Positions 32,050 through 39,995 of a DNA stretch of 64,000 nt are shown here, piece after piece (the first letter of the stretch is position 1; each line of letters opens with the position of its first letter). The stretch covers positions 60,880-124,879 of the forward strand of contig NZ_AUBH01000011.1 of the NCBI RefSeq assembly GCF_000429145.1. The letters are read 5' to 3'. The position numbers and the translations under genes are program-made. Origin of the DNA: Aestuariibacter salexigens DSM 15300. Lineage in GTDB: Bacteria; Pseudomonadota; Gammaproteobacteria; Enterobacterales; Alteromonadaceae. A model generated the notes under the pieces. That model was given only the letters and a program-made list of their open reading frames with translations. It was not told the DNA's origin and did not search any database.

Positions 32050-33455
32050 TAACCTCTGTCCTTTTCGGCTGCTGCCATGAGTGCTTTCAGATGCGCTTTC
32101 TCGCGTGCAAGAGCCTGCTGAACCGGCTTTTGTCCTGTGCCACCAAGGATATTGCGCTTATCAACCAGATAATCGAGCTCCAGAATGGCATACACATCGT
32201 GATCAATTTTGTCACTGAACTGTTTGAGGACATCGAGCGGTAGCGACTCTATCGCCACACCCTTGTCTAATGCAGCCAGCACAACCTGCCCTGATATATC
32301 GTGGGCGGTGCGAAACGGAATGCCTTTATCGACCAGATAATCAGCCAACTCCGTGGCGTTGGCATAGCCAGCCTGGGCGGCTTTTGTCATGACATCAGTG
32401 TTAAGCTCCAGACTATCCAGTACTTCACTGCTAATGCGCAGGCAAATATGCCATTGGTTGACACTGTCAAACGCACCTTCCTTGTCTTCCTGCATATCTT
32501 TATTGTAAGCCAATGGCAGGCCTTTCATGGTGACTAACAGCGCCTGCAGGTGACCAAATACCCGTCCGCACTTGCCTCTGACTAGCTCCATTGCATCGGG
32601 GTTTTTCTTTTGGGGCATCAGTGATGAGCCGGAGGTCACCGCGTCTCCCATGCGAATAAACCCCGCTTCACCGCTGTTGTAGAAAATCAGATCCTCAGCC
32701 ATACGCGACAGATGCATCATGCTGGTGCTGGCAACAAACATCAGTTCCAGTACAAAATCTCTGTCCGATACCGCATCCAGGCTATTCTGACAGGGAGCGT
32801 CAAAGCCCAACTGGGCGGCAATGTCTTCGCGGTCGACAGGATAGGTCGTGCCTGCTAATGCGCCGCAGCCCAGTGGACACTGATTAAGGCGCTTGCGTAG
32901 ATCATCCAGGCGTGACAAATCTCGCTTGAGCATTTCGACATACGCCAGACACCAGTGCGGGAAGCGCACTGGCTGGGCACGCTGCAAATGAGTATAGCCG
33001 GGCAGGATAGCGTGCTGATGACGAGTGGCGCTATTCAGCAAAGACTGAATGGTGGACAAGACGTCCAGACGAAGCTGGTCTATATGTTCACGACACCAGA
33101 GTCTGAAATCCGTCGCCACCTGATCATTGCGACTGCGTCCGGTATGCAGCTTCCTGCCAATATCGCCAAGTTTGTCGATCAGGGCAGCTTCTACAAAACT
33201 GTGAATATCCTCCTCGCCGCTGCTGGCAAAATCGAGCTCATTGCGTTTTGCACTGTCCAGCAGCTCACTTAACACCTGCTCTATTTTTTGCTGTTCATCA
33301 CTGCTTAGCACACCGGCCTTGGCAATCGCTCTGGACCAGACAATGGAGCCAAAAATATCCTGTGCGGCCATGATCTGATCAAACGGCAAAGAGTCATTGA
33401 CCTGCCTGAACATGTCACTGCTATCAGATTGGAAGCGTCCTCCCCAAAGCGCCAT
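32049..33455 (-). CDS. argH: Argininosuccinate lyase
   Basis: ArgH splits argininosuccinate into arginine and fumarate. The 468-residue protein has the fumarase-superfamily signature GSSLMPQKKNPD and the conserved LHTGRSRNDQVATDFRLW and GYTHLQRAQPV segments. It ends with a clean TAA at the argA start, so it is a stand-alone lyase and not an ArgH(A) fusion. It starts two bases after the argG stop. Confidence 0.96.
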   Translation of the reverse strand: MALWGGRFQSDSSDMFRQVNDSLPFDQIMAAQDIFGSIVWSRAIAKAGVLSSDEQQKIEQVLSELLDSAKRNELDFASSGEEDIHSFVEAALIDKLGDIGRKLHTGRSRNDQVATDFRLWCREHIDQLRLDVLSTIQSLLNSATRHQHAILPGYTHLQRAQPVRFPHWCLAYVEMLKRDLSRLDDLRKRLNQCPLGCGALAGTTYPVDREDIAAQLGFDAPCQNSLDAVSDRDFVLELMFVASTSMMHLSRMAEDLIFYNSGEAGFIRMGDAVTSGSSLMPQKKNPDAMELVRGKCGRVFGHLQALLVTMKGLPLAYNKDMQEDKEGAFDSVNQWHICLRISSEVLDSLELNTDVMTKAAQAGYANATELADYLVDKGIPFRTAHDISGQVVLAALDKGVAIESLPLDVLKQFSDKIDHDVYAILELDYLVDKRNILGGTGQKPVQQALAREKAHLKALMAAAEKDRG

Positions 33456-33457
33456 GA

Positions 33458-34678
33458 TTATTTTCCTTTATCCAAATCGTGTAAGGCTTTGATGCGACTG
33501 GACAAGCTGAACAGACGAATAAAGCCTTCTGCGTGACGCTGGTCATATACATCGTCAGCACCAAAGGTGGCAAAGTCCTCCGAGTACAGACTGTTCGGAG
33601 AGCGACGCTGGATCACTGTGGCCTGACCTTTATAAAGCTTGACCACAATATCGCCGGTGACCAGTTTGGCGAAGCTAGCCGCGCCAGCGAGCAGAGCATC
33701 GCTTAAGGCCGTAAACCAGCGCCCGTCATACATCACGTGAGAAAACTCCAGGCCGAGCTGCTCTCGATGTTTCAACGCTGCCTTATCCAGCACCAGCGTT
33801 TCCAGTGCTTTGTAGGCCTTGAGTAAGACGGTGCCGCCGGGCGTTTCATAACAGCCCCGTGATTTCATACCGACCAGGCGGTTTTCGACGATATCGATGC
33901 GGCCGACCCCATGCGCACCGGCAATGGCATTGAGGGTGACCAGCGCATCATAAGGACTCAGTGGTTGATTATTCACCGCAGTCAGGCGCCCCTCTGAAAA
34001 GCTTAAGGTTACCTTTTCCGGCGTATCGGGCGCATCTTCGGGATCCACCGTCATAGTCCAAACCTGTTTGGTTGGCTCACACCAGGGATCTTCCAGTTCT
34101 CCACCTTCATGACTGATGTGCCATGCATTGGCATCACGGCTGTAAATTTTGGTCGCTGACGCCGAGGTTTTTATGTCTCGGGCAGCGAGGTACTCGAGCA
34201 GATCTTCGCGGGACACCATATCCCATTCGCGCCATGGAGCAATCACCGTGAGGTCGGGCGCCAATGCCGCAAAGGTGCTTTCAAAACGCACCTGATCATT
34301 GCCTTTTCCGGTACAGCCGTGGCTAAGCGCATCGGCACCAACTTTACGAGCGATCTCAACCTGTGCCTTGGCAATAACGGGGCGTGCCATCGAGGTACCT
34401 AGTAAGTACTCACCTTCATATACCGCGCCGGTGGTGATGGTCGGGAAGATATAATCAGCAACGAATTCCTGTTTTAAATCGACGATATGACATTCACTGG
34501 CACCAGAGCTAATCGCTTTTTGCTCAAGGCCTTCAAGCTCTTCGTCTCCCTGTCCAACATCGGCTGCAAACGCGATCACTTCACAGTCATAGTTTTCTTT
34601 TAACCAGGGAATGATGGCTGAGGTGTCTAATCCCCCAGAATAGGCCAGCACCACTTTATTAATATTTTTCGAGGGCAT
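33458..34678 (-). CDS. argG: Argininosuccinate synthase
   Basis: ArgG joins citrulline and aspartate using ATP. The 406-residue protein has the PP-loop [15 protein letters not shown] near the N-terminus and the conserved [13 protein letters not shown] segment. It lies between argF (three-base gap) and argH in the operon. Confidence 0.97.
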   Translation of the reverse strand: MPSKNINKVVLAYSGGLDTSAIIPWLKENYDCEVIAFAADVGQGDEELEGLEQKAISSGASECHIVDLKQEFVADYIFPTITTGAVYEGEYLLGTSMARPVIAKAQVEIARKVGADALSHGCTGKGNDQVRFESTFAALAPDLTVIAPWREWDMVSREDLLEYLAARDIKTSASATKIYSRDANAWHISHEGGELEDPWCEPTKQVWTMTVDPEDAPDTPEKVTLSFSEGRLTAVNNQPLSPYDALVTLNAIAGAHGVGRIDIVENRLVGMKSRGCYETPGGTVLLKAYKALETLVLDKAALKHREQLGLEFSHVMYDGRWFTALSDALLAGAASFAKLVTGDIVVKLYKGQATVIQRRSPNSLYSEDFATFGADDVYDQRHAEGFIRLFSLSSRIKALHDLDKGK

Positions 34679-34681
34679 TGA

Positions 34682-35605
34682 TTACTCCACGTTAGGCTCA
34701 GCAAGCAGGTTGACCAAAATGGCATTCTGGCCATGCATACGGTTTTCTGCTTGCTGCATTAGCAATGAATATTGACTATCGATCAGACTGCCGGTTATTT
34801 CCAGATCGCGATGTGCCGGCTGACAGTGCATCACATATTGTGCACCGGTTGCAGCCATTAACTGATCGTTGATTTGATAAGGCATAAAGGTGTCTTTGAT
34901 TTGTTCAAGCGGCGTTGTATCTCCCATAGACAGCCAGGTGTCCGTATACAACACTTGTGCGCCCTGTGCAGCCTGCAGATCATTACTTACTGTCAGCGTT
35001 GTCTGATTGTGCTCAGCCAGTTGAGCCGCCAGGTGCGTGATCTGCACATCGGTTTCATAGCCTTTGGGCGTGACCACGGTGACATTACAACCGGCCAGTG
35101 CCGATGCGATCATCAGCGAGTGGGTGACATTATTGCCATCGCCAATGTAAGCCACGGTCACGTCTTTAAGGTCACCATACACCTCAGTTAAGGTGAGTAG
35201 GTCAGCCAGTGCCTGACAGGGGTGGAAACGATCACACAGGGCATTAATCACCGGTACCTTGCTGGCTTGGGCGAACATTTGCAGCGTTTCATGCTGATAA
35301 ACCCGGGCAACAATGGCATCCGCCCAGCAGGCAAGATTGGCCGCTACGTCCACATTGTCCTCACGACCGGATAAATTATTGGCCTGGCTATCCAGGTACA
35401 CCAGATGTCCACCAAGCTTGTTGATCCCGACGTCAAAGCTGACCCGGGTGCGCAACGACGGTTTTTCAAACAGCGCAACGACTGACTTTCCTGCCAGAGC
35501 ATCGCGGTACGCTAATGGCGTTGTTTTAATAGTTTGTGCCAGCGAAATAAGAGCCTTAAATGACTCACTGTGCCAATCGCTGAAGGTTAATAAGTCACGT
35601 TTCAT
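34682..35605 (-). CDS. argF: Ornithine carbamoyltransferase
   Basis: ArgF makes citrulline from ornithine and carbamoyl phosphate. The 307-residue protein has the carbamoyl-phosphate motif in KPSLRTRVSFD, the HPCQALADLLT segment and the ornithine-loop YTDTWLSMGD. The usual HCLPA motif reads HCQPAHRDLEI here, a Leu-to-Gln change next to the catalytic cysteine. Place between argB and argG supports the role. Its start overlaps the argB stop by four bases (ATGA). Confidence 0.93.
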   Translation of the reverse strand: MKRDLLTFSDWHSESFKALISLAQTIKTTPLAYRDALAGKSVVALFEKPSLRTRVSFDVGINKLGGHLVYLDSQANNLSGREDNVDVAANLACWADAIVARVYQHETLQMFAQASKVPVINALCDRFHPCQALADLLTLTEVYGDLKDVTVAYIGDGNNVTHSLMIASALAGCNVTVVTPKGYETDVQITHLAAQLAEHNQTTLTVSNDLQAAQGAQVLYTDTWLSMGDTTPLEQIKDTFMPYQINDQLMAATGAQYVMHCQPAHRDLEITGSLIDSQYSLLMQQAENRMHGQNAILVNLLAEPNVE

Positions 35606-36402
35606 GGCGTTGCTCCTGCAGCCTTATTTGAAGGTAAAATACGTGTCCCGGGTAAATCTCCTGACAATAATCCCAGTAACTGTGAGGGTTGTTGCCAACT
35701 AGCAATGGTCACCGCCTGATTTAATGTGTTTGCAGCATCCTGTGCTGCTTTGACTTTGACCAGCATGCCGTCTGCGATAACCCCGTCGGCAACCATTTTG
35801 TCGACTTGTTGCGGGTCGAGTTGCTCGCACAGCTGTTGTTCACTATCGAGCACGCCGGTGACGTTTGATAATAAAAATAGTCTTGCGTGCAATAAGGTGG
35901 CCAGTGCCGTTGCAGCCTGATCGGCATTCACGTTAAGTAGCCGGCCACTGCCATCAGCCCCAATAGAACTGACGACAGGCAGATAACCTTGCTGCAGTAA
36001 TAATTTGGGTAAGGCATCATTCGCGGGCGTAGCATCGCCCACTGCACCCAGGTGCTCCGATAAGGGATGGCTCACAATCATGCCGCCATCGGCCAGACAT
36101 AGCCCCACGGTGTTAAGCCCAGCTCGTTGAGCCAGTGCACAAAGCTGTTTATTTGCGGTGCCACCGAGAGCTCCGGCAATATATTTCATATGCTCGTCGG
36201 GCGTGATACGAAGACCCTGATATTTTTCACTGGGCAAATTCAGGCTTTGCATCAACTCTTCAACCAGTGCACCCCCGCCGTGCACCAGCACGATGAGAAA
36301 GCGCTGCTGGAGCTGCTCAAGGACATGTAGAAAATCGATAGCAATATCGGGTTTTTGCAGCAGTTCACCGCCAACTTTTATGACCAGGGTGTTGCTACTC
36401 AT
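35602..36402 (-). CDS. argB: Acetylglutamate kinase
   Basis: ArgB phosphorylates N-acetylglutamate. The protein has 266 residues from the ATG at 36402 and shows VIKVGGELL, the HGGG phosphate loop (IVLVHGGGALVEELM), and the NVNADQAA and substrate-binding motifs. It is the E. coli-like short type, which is usually not inhibited by arginine, in agreement with a separate regulated ArgA. A longer frame starting at 36471 is rejected because it lies inside argC; the chosen start overlaps the argC stop as ATGA. Confidence 0.95.
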   Translation of the reverse strand: MSSNTLVIKVGGELLQKPDIAIDFLHVLEQLQQRFLIVLVHGGGALVEELMQSLNLPSEKYQGLRITPDEHMKYIAGALGGTANKQLCALAQRAGLNTVGLCLADGGMIVSHPLSEHLGAVGDATPANDALPKLLLQQGYLPVVSSIGADGSGRLLNVNADQAATALATLLHARLFLLSNVTGVLDSEQQLCEQLDPQQVDKMVADGVIADGMLVKVKAAQDAANTLNQAVTIASWQQPSQLLGLLSGDLPGTRILPSNKAAGATP

Positions 36403-37433
36403 AGCGCACCATCCTGCTTGCTGGAGACTAATCCCTGATGTGAGGGCAATCCAGCCACAATATTGGCACACTGCATTGCCTGGGACGCCGCGCCTTTAAG
36501 CAAATTATCAATCGCTGACGTTACTACCAGATATCTCGACTGTGGATCGTACTTCCAGTGTAAATCGCAATACGGTGATCCCACTACATCATCGAGTTTG
36601 GGAAATTGCGTGCGCATTCTGACAATAGGCGTCTTTGCATAGGCTTCATAGTACGCATCATTGACCTGTTTAGCACTGATACCTGCCGCCAGCTTGGCGG
36701 TGATAGTGGCGAGTATGCCGCGTTTGAAGTTACCAAGGTGGGGCGTGAAGATAACCGGACATCCCAGATACGCTTCGATTTCAGGAGTGTGACGATGCTG
36801 CAATACACCGTAGGCCTGTAGGCTGACTTCACAGAAGCTGTTACTCAGTGCTGCTTTGCGCCCGGCACCGCTGACACCCGATACTGCATTGATAATCGGC
36901 CTGACACTGTCATCCAGCAAGCCGTTTTGAAATAAGGGTTTAAGCGCTGTCAGAGCGGCAGTCGGATAGCAGCCGGGTACAGCAATGAGTCTGGCATCTG
37001 CAATCTGTGCGGCGTGCCAGTCTGCCAGTCCATACACTGCACTGGATAAAAGCTCGGTATACATGTGGTCAAAGCCATAAAATGCCTTGAACGTTTCTGT
37101 ATGCTTGATTCGAAACGCACCGGATAAATCCAGTATCTTCGCCTTCCCCGAGGTCAGAACGGGCATCCAGTCATGGCTGGCCTCGTGAGGTGTAGCCAGG
37201 AAAATCAGGTCCATGTCATTGGCAAGCGAGGCAAGCGCTTCATCCTCCAACGGCTGCAGGGGAAGATCAACCGTGCCTGCAAGCTGACCGTGTAAATCAC
37301 TTAGCAATTTGTGTGCATCAGCACTGCCAGACGATACGTACACGTCAGATAATTCAAATAAAGGATGGTTGGCGAGCAGTCGACACAGCTCTGCACCGGT
37401 ATAGCCACTGGCCCCAATAACACAGGTTTTCAT
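36399..37433 (-). CDS. argC: N-acetyl-gamma-glutamyl-phosphate reductase
   Basis: ArgC reduces N-acetylglutamyl phosphate with NADPH. The protein has 344 residues from the ATG at 37433, opening with the dinucleotide motif CVIGASGYTGAEL; the catalytic cysteine is in AVPGCYPTAALTAL. A GTG at 37439 is in frame but would remove the spacing to the leader. It is the first gene of the leftward arginine operon and is preceded by an unusual structured leader. Confidence 0.96.
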   Translation of the reverse strand: MKTCVIGASGYTGAELCRLLANHPLFELSDVYVSSGSADAHKLLSDLHGQLAGTVDLPLQPLEDEALASLANDMDLIFLATPHEASHDWMPVLTSGKAKILDLSGAFRIKHTETFKAFYGFDHMYTELLSSAVYGLADWHAAQIADARLIAVPGCYPTAALTALKPLFQNGLLDDSVRPIINAVSGVSGAGRKAALSNSFCEVSLQAYGVLQHRHTPEIEAYLGCPVIFTPHLGNFKRGILATITAKLAAGISAKQVNDAYYEAYAKTPIVRMRTQFPKLDDVVGSPYCDLHWKYDPQSRYLVVTSAIDNLLKGAASQAMQCANIVAGLPSHQGLVSSKQDGAL

Positions 37434-37450
37434 AAGCACTTTTATAACGT

Positions 37451-37521
37451 AAAAAAGAAAAAATCGCCCTTCTCTGGAAAGATACGCTGTCGTACCTAGG
37501 CAACACCAGAAAAGGACGGGC
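37451..37521 (-). terminator. Terminator-like hairpin in the argC leader
   Basis: On the argC strand, a 5' arm GCCCGTCCTTTTCTGG (37521-37506) pairs with CCAGAGAAGGGC (37477-37466) through 12 base pairs with one bulge. The loop holds a small inner stem, TACG-ACAG-CGTA. The strand continues with GATTTTTTCTTTTTT. This has the form of an intrinsic terminator placed before the argC start, which is expected for attenuation. Confidence 0.65.
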
Positions 37522-37570
37522 TATGCATGCGTCAAGTTATTCATCGTCGCATGATGTGATGCGCATAGCC
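37519..37570 (-). promoter_or_regulatory. Alternative hairpin in argC leader
   Basis: On the argC strand GGCTATG (37570-37564) pairs with CATAGCC (37525-37519), and inside it CATGCG (37553-37548) pairs with CGCATG (37531-37526). The 3' arm shares three bases (GCC) with the 5' arm of the downstream terminator, so the two structures compete at that edge. Two CGA arginine codons and a stop lie inside it. Confidence 0.5.
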
Positions 37571-37606
37571 AGGCTGGGAGAAATCTTCAATGTGGCAACA
37601 ATTCAT
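37541..37606 (-). CDS. Possible argC leader peptide (21 codons)
   Basis: A short frame runs from ATG at 37606 to TGA at 37541 on the argC strand. It contains Cys-Cys-His early and two His before the end, and finishes Met-Arg-Arg with two consecutive CGA codons directly before the stop. The Arg codons lie inside the hairpin that precedes the terminator. The ribosome site is weak (GAAG about ten bases upstream). It is proposed as a leader peptide from position and codon content only. Confidence 0.35.
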   Translation of the reverse strand: MNCCHIEDFSQPGYAHHIMRR

Positions 37607-37681
37607 ACTGTGTAAATCTTCAAAACACGCTACTGTTAATGGAATAACTCCATGCAGACGTGCTGTTAATAGTTAAGTTGC

Positions 37682-37710
37682 TTGCTAGTATCCTTTAATG
37701 TGGATATATA
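37682..37710 (+). promoter_or_regulatory. Probable argE promoter
   Basis: TTGCTA (37682-37687) and TATATA (37705-37710) are separated by 17 bp and lie about 35 bp before the argE start codon. Confidence 0.5.
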
Positions 37711-37745
37711 TGCAATAAATTAGAATAAATATATTTAAAGATTTT

Positions 37746-38888
37746 ATGCGGATCCCTGATTTCATAGAACGTTACCGTCAAATTATTAGTGTCCCAAGCA
37801 TTAGTGCTTTCGACCAAAAAATTGATCTTTCCAATCGGCCTATGCTGGATCTCCTAGCAACCTGGTTTGCTGATGCAGGATTCGACATAACTATTCAACC
37901 TGTGCCGTCGGCACAAGGTAAATACAATATGCTGGCCAGGCTTGGTAGTGGGGAAGGCGGATTATTGCTAGCCGGACACAGCGACACGGTACCGTTCGAC
38001 GAAGGACGATGGCAGCAAGACCCATTTACCCTGCGACAGGCCGACAACCGGCTTTACGGCCTGGGCAGTTGCGATATGAAAGGCTTTTTTGCGTTTATTC
38101 TCGAAGCGGTAAAAGACATTCCCGTAGACGCATTGAAAAAACCGCTGTATGTGTTGGCCACTGCAGATGAAGAAACGTCCATGGCTGGCGCCCGCTTTTT
38201 TGTTGAACAACAGCTGATAAAACCCGACCTGGCCATTATTGGTGAGCCCACCGAATTAAAGCCGATATATAAACACAAGGGCCATATGGCCCACACCATT
38301 AACGTGGAAGGCAAAGCCGGACACTCTTCTGATCCGGAACGCGGTGTCAATGCCATCGAAATTATTCATCAGGCTATTACTCAGTTACTAAAAGTAAAGC
38401 AGCAACTTAGCCACTATCGGGATGACGCGTTCAGCGTGCCACAGTCAACGCTGAACCTTGGGCATATTCACGGCGGTGACGGTGAAAACAGAATATGTGG
38501 CCACTGTTGTCTGAATTTTGATGTGCGCACTATTCCTGGCCTGTCAGACAGTGAGGCACTGGCTCTGATCGACGATGCATTATCTGAAGTGCAGATCCGC
38601 TATCCAAATCGTTTGACCCGCGAGTTTATGTATCCGTCAGCGCCTTCTTTTGCGTGCAAGAATGAACACGGCATTGTTGAGCTGGCAGAACAATTGACCG
38701 GATTTACCGCCACGTCTGCAAATTACAGCACTGAAGCGCCCTATATTAATGAACTGGGATGTGACACGCTGGTGCTTGGACCGGGCAGTATCAATCAGGC
38801 TCATCAGCCAGATGAGTATATTTCACTGGATTATGTTGCACCGACAACCAGTATGTTGCAGGGTTTCATTAAACGTGTCTGTCTGTAG
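37746..38888 (+). CDS. argE: Acetylornithine deacetylase
   Basis: ArgE removes acetate from N-acetylornithine, giving ornithine for ArgF. The 380-residue M20 metallohydrolase shows the zinc ligand His in LLAGHSDTVPFD, the shared Asp in GLGSCDMKG and the catalytic Glu pair in TADEETSMAG. Presence of argE with a full argA shows the linear, non-recycling acetyl pathway. It is divergent from argC, as in enteric bacteria. Confidence 0.95.
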   Translation: MRIPDFIERYRQIISVPSISAFDQKIDLSNRPMLDLLATWFADAGFDITIQPVPSAQGKYNMLARLGSGEGGLLLAGHSDTVPFDEGRWQQDPFTLRQADNRLYGLGSCDMKGFFAFILEAVKDIPVDALKKPLYVLATADEETSMAGARFFVEQQLIKPDLAIIGEPTELKPIYKHKGHMAHTINVEGKAGHSSDPERGVNAIEIIHQAITQLLKVKQQLSHYRDDAFSVPQSTLNLGHIHGGDGENRICGHCCLNFDVRTIPGLSDSEALALIDDALSEVQIRYPNRLTREFMYPSAPSFACKNEHGIVELAEQLTGFTATSANYSTEAPYINELGCDTLVLGPGSINQAHQPDEYISLDYVAPTTSMLQGFIKRVCL

Positions 38889-38905
38889 TGGTCCGAGAGT
38901 AAGCA

Positions 38906-39895
38906 ATGTCTGTGACATCCAAGCAATGGCAACTGACAACGGAGTCAGAGCTGCCGACAAAATATCAGGCTGAGATTGAGCCTTTCTGGCAGCAGCACGT
39001 GAATCATGGGCATTTCAATGGCCGTGACGATGTGCAAATCTACTATGCCAGCGCAATACATCCTAATTCACGCGGCGATATTGTGATCTCGAACGGGCGC
39101 ATCGAATCTCTGCTCAAATATAAAGAAGTGATCTTCGACCTATACCAAAACGGCTTTTCTGTATTTGCGCTCGACCATCGAGGTCAGGGTAAGTCAGGCA
39201 GGATGCATAGTGATCCACATCGAGGCTTCGTCCGGCACTTTGATGATTATGTTGCTGATCTTGATCACTTTGTGCGTCATGTCGTGAAGGACATGAGTCA
39301 GCACCCTCTGAATTTATTGTGTCATTCGATGGGCAGTGCGATTGGCGCAATGTATCTTACTCAACATCCCAACATGTTTTGCAAAGCTGCCTTTTGTGCG
39401 CCGATGTTCGGTATTCAGCCGGTACTGCCGCCTTGGTTGAGCAGAGCGATGGGGCATACTCTGATTGGTATCAATCGTTTGCTATCATCCACGCCCTGGT
39501 ATTTCCCCGGACAAAGTGGCTATAGGGCATTGTCTTTTGAGCAAAACGTCCTGACCCGAAGTCAGGTCAGATACCAGATTTTCCGCGACGAATATCAGCG
39601 TTCACCCGACATCCAATTAGGCGGCGTGACGTCACATTGGTTGCTGGCGGCTGTGAACGCCATGCAGCACATCCTTACCAACGCTCAGCACATCACACTG
39701 CCAACTATGCTACTGCAGGCAAAAGCAGATCAGGTGGTGCACAATATCAGTCAGAATGCGGTATTGGCGGCGATGCCTAATGCGCACAAGTATATTTACG
39801 ATGACAGTGAGCATGAAATTCTGATGGAACGTGACGAGATAAAGAATAAGGCGCTGGGAGACATCATGACATTTTTCACTGTCAACGTGCCGTAA
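38906..39895 (+). CDS. PldB-like alpha/beta hydrolase (lysophospholipase)
   Basis: This is a 329-residue cytoplasmic or membrane-associated hydrolase of the lysophospholipase L2 group. The nucleophile serine is in LLCHSMGSAIGA, the oxyanion region is ISNGRIES, and the DHRGQGKSGRM segment is characteristic of monoacylglycerol-lipase-like enzymes. A late DDSEHEILMERD supplies the histidine and probably the last triad contact. It starts 17 bp after argE. The activity on lysophospholipids is inferred from similarity. Confidence 0.85.
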   Translation: MSVTSKQWQLTTESELPTKYQAEIEPFWQQHVNHGHFNGRDDVQIYYASAIHPNSRGDIVISNGRIESLLKYKEVIFDLYQNGFSVFALDHRGQGKSGRMHSDPHRGFVRHFDDYVADLDHFVRHVVKDMSQHPLNLLCHSMGSAIGAMYLTQHPNMFCKAAFCAPMFGIQPVLPPWLSRAMGHTLIGINRLLSSTPWYFPGQSGYRALSFEQNVLTRSQVRYQIFRDEYQRSPDIQLGGVTSHWLLAAVNAMQHILTNAQHITLPTMLLQAKADQVVHNISQNAVLAAMPNAHKYIYDDSEHEILMERDEIKNKALGDIMTFFTVNVP

Positions 39896-39995
39896 CAACA
39901 AACCACAGTTATTTTTACTGCTATTCTTCATACAAAGGTTGTCACGATTACGTTATTTGTTTCGTATCAAAAAATATGGCTAGCGAGTATTACTA

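Larger units (their letters stand above)
37434..37745. other. argC/argE divergent regulatory region
   Basis: This non-coding region of about 310 bp separates divergent argC and argE. It contains a terminator-like hairpin and a second hairpin on the argC side, a short leader reading frame, a direct repeat CTGTTAAT (37633-37640 and 37663-37670) flanking the palindrome ATGGA-ATAAC-TCCAT (37639-37653), and a promoter for argE. No ARG box with two good arms was found; only half sites (ATTCA) occur. Confidence 0.65.

Noticed and set aside
32047..32053. ArgH(A) fusion protein
   Set aside because: A clear TAA stop separates argH from the argA ATG, the two are in different frames, and ArgA is the full-length type.
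37592..37605. ARG box in the argC/argE region
   Set aside because: Only one arm (ATTCA) matches; the other arm has no matching bases.
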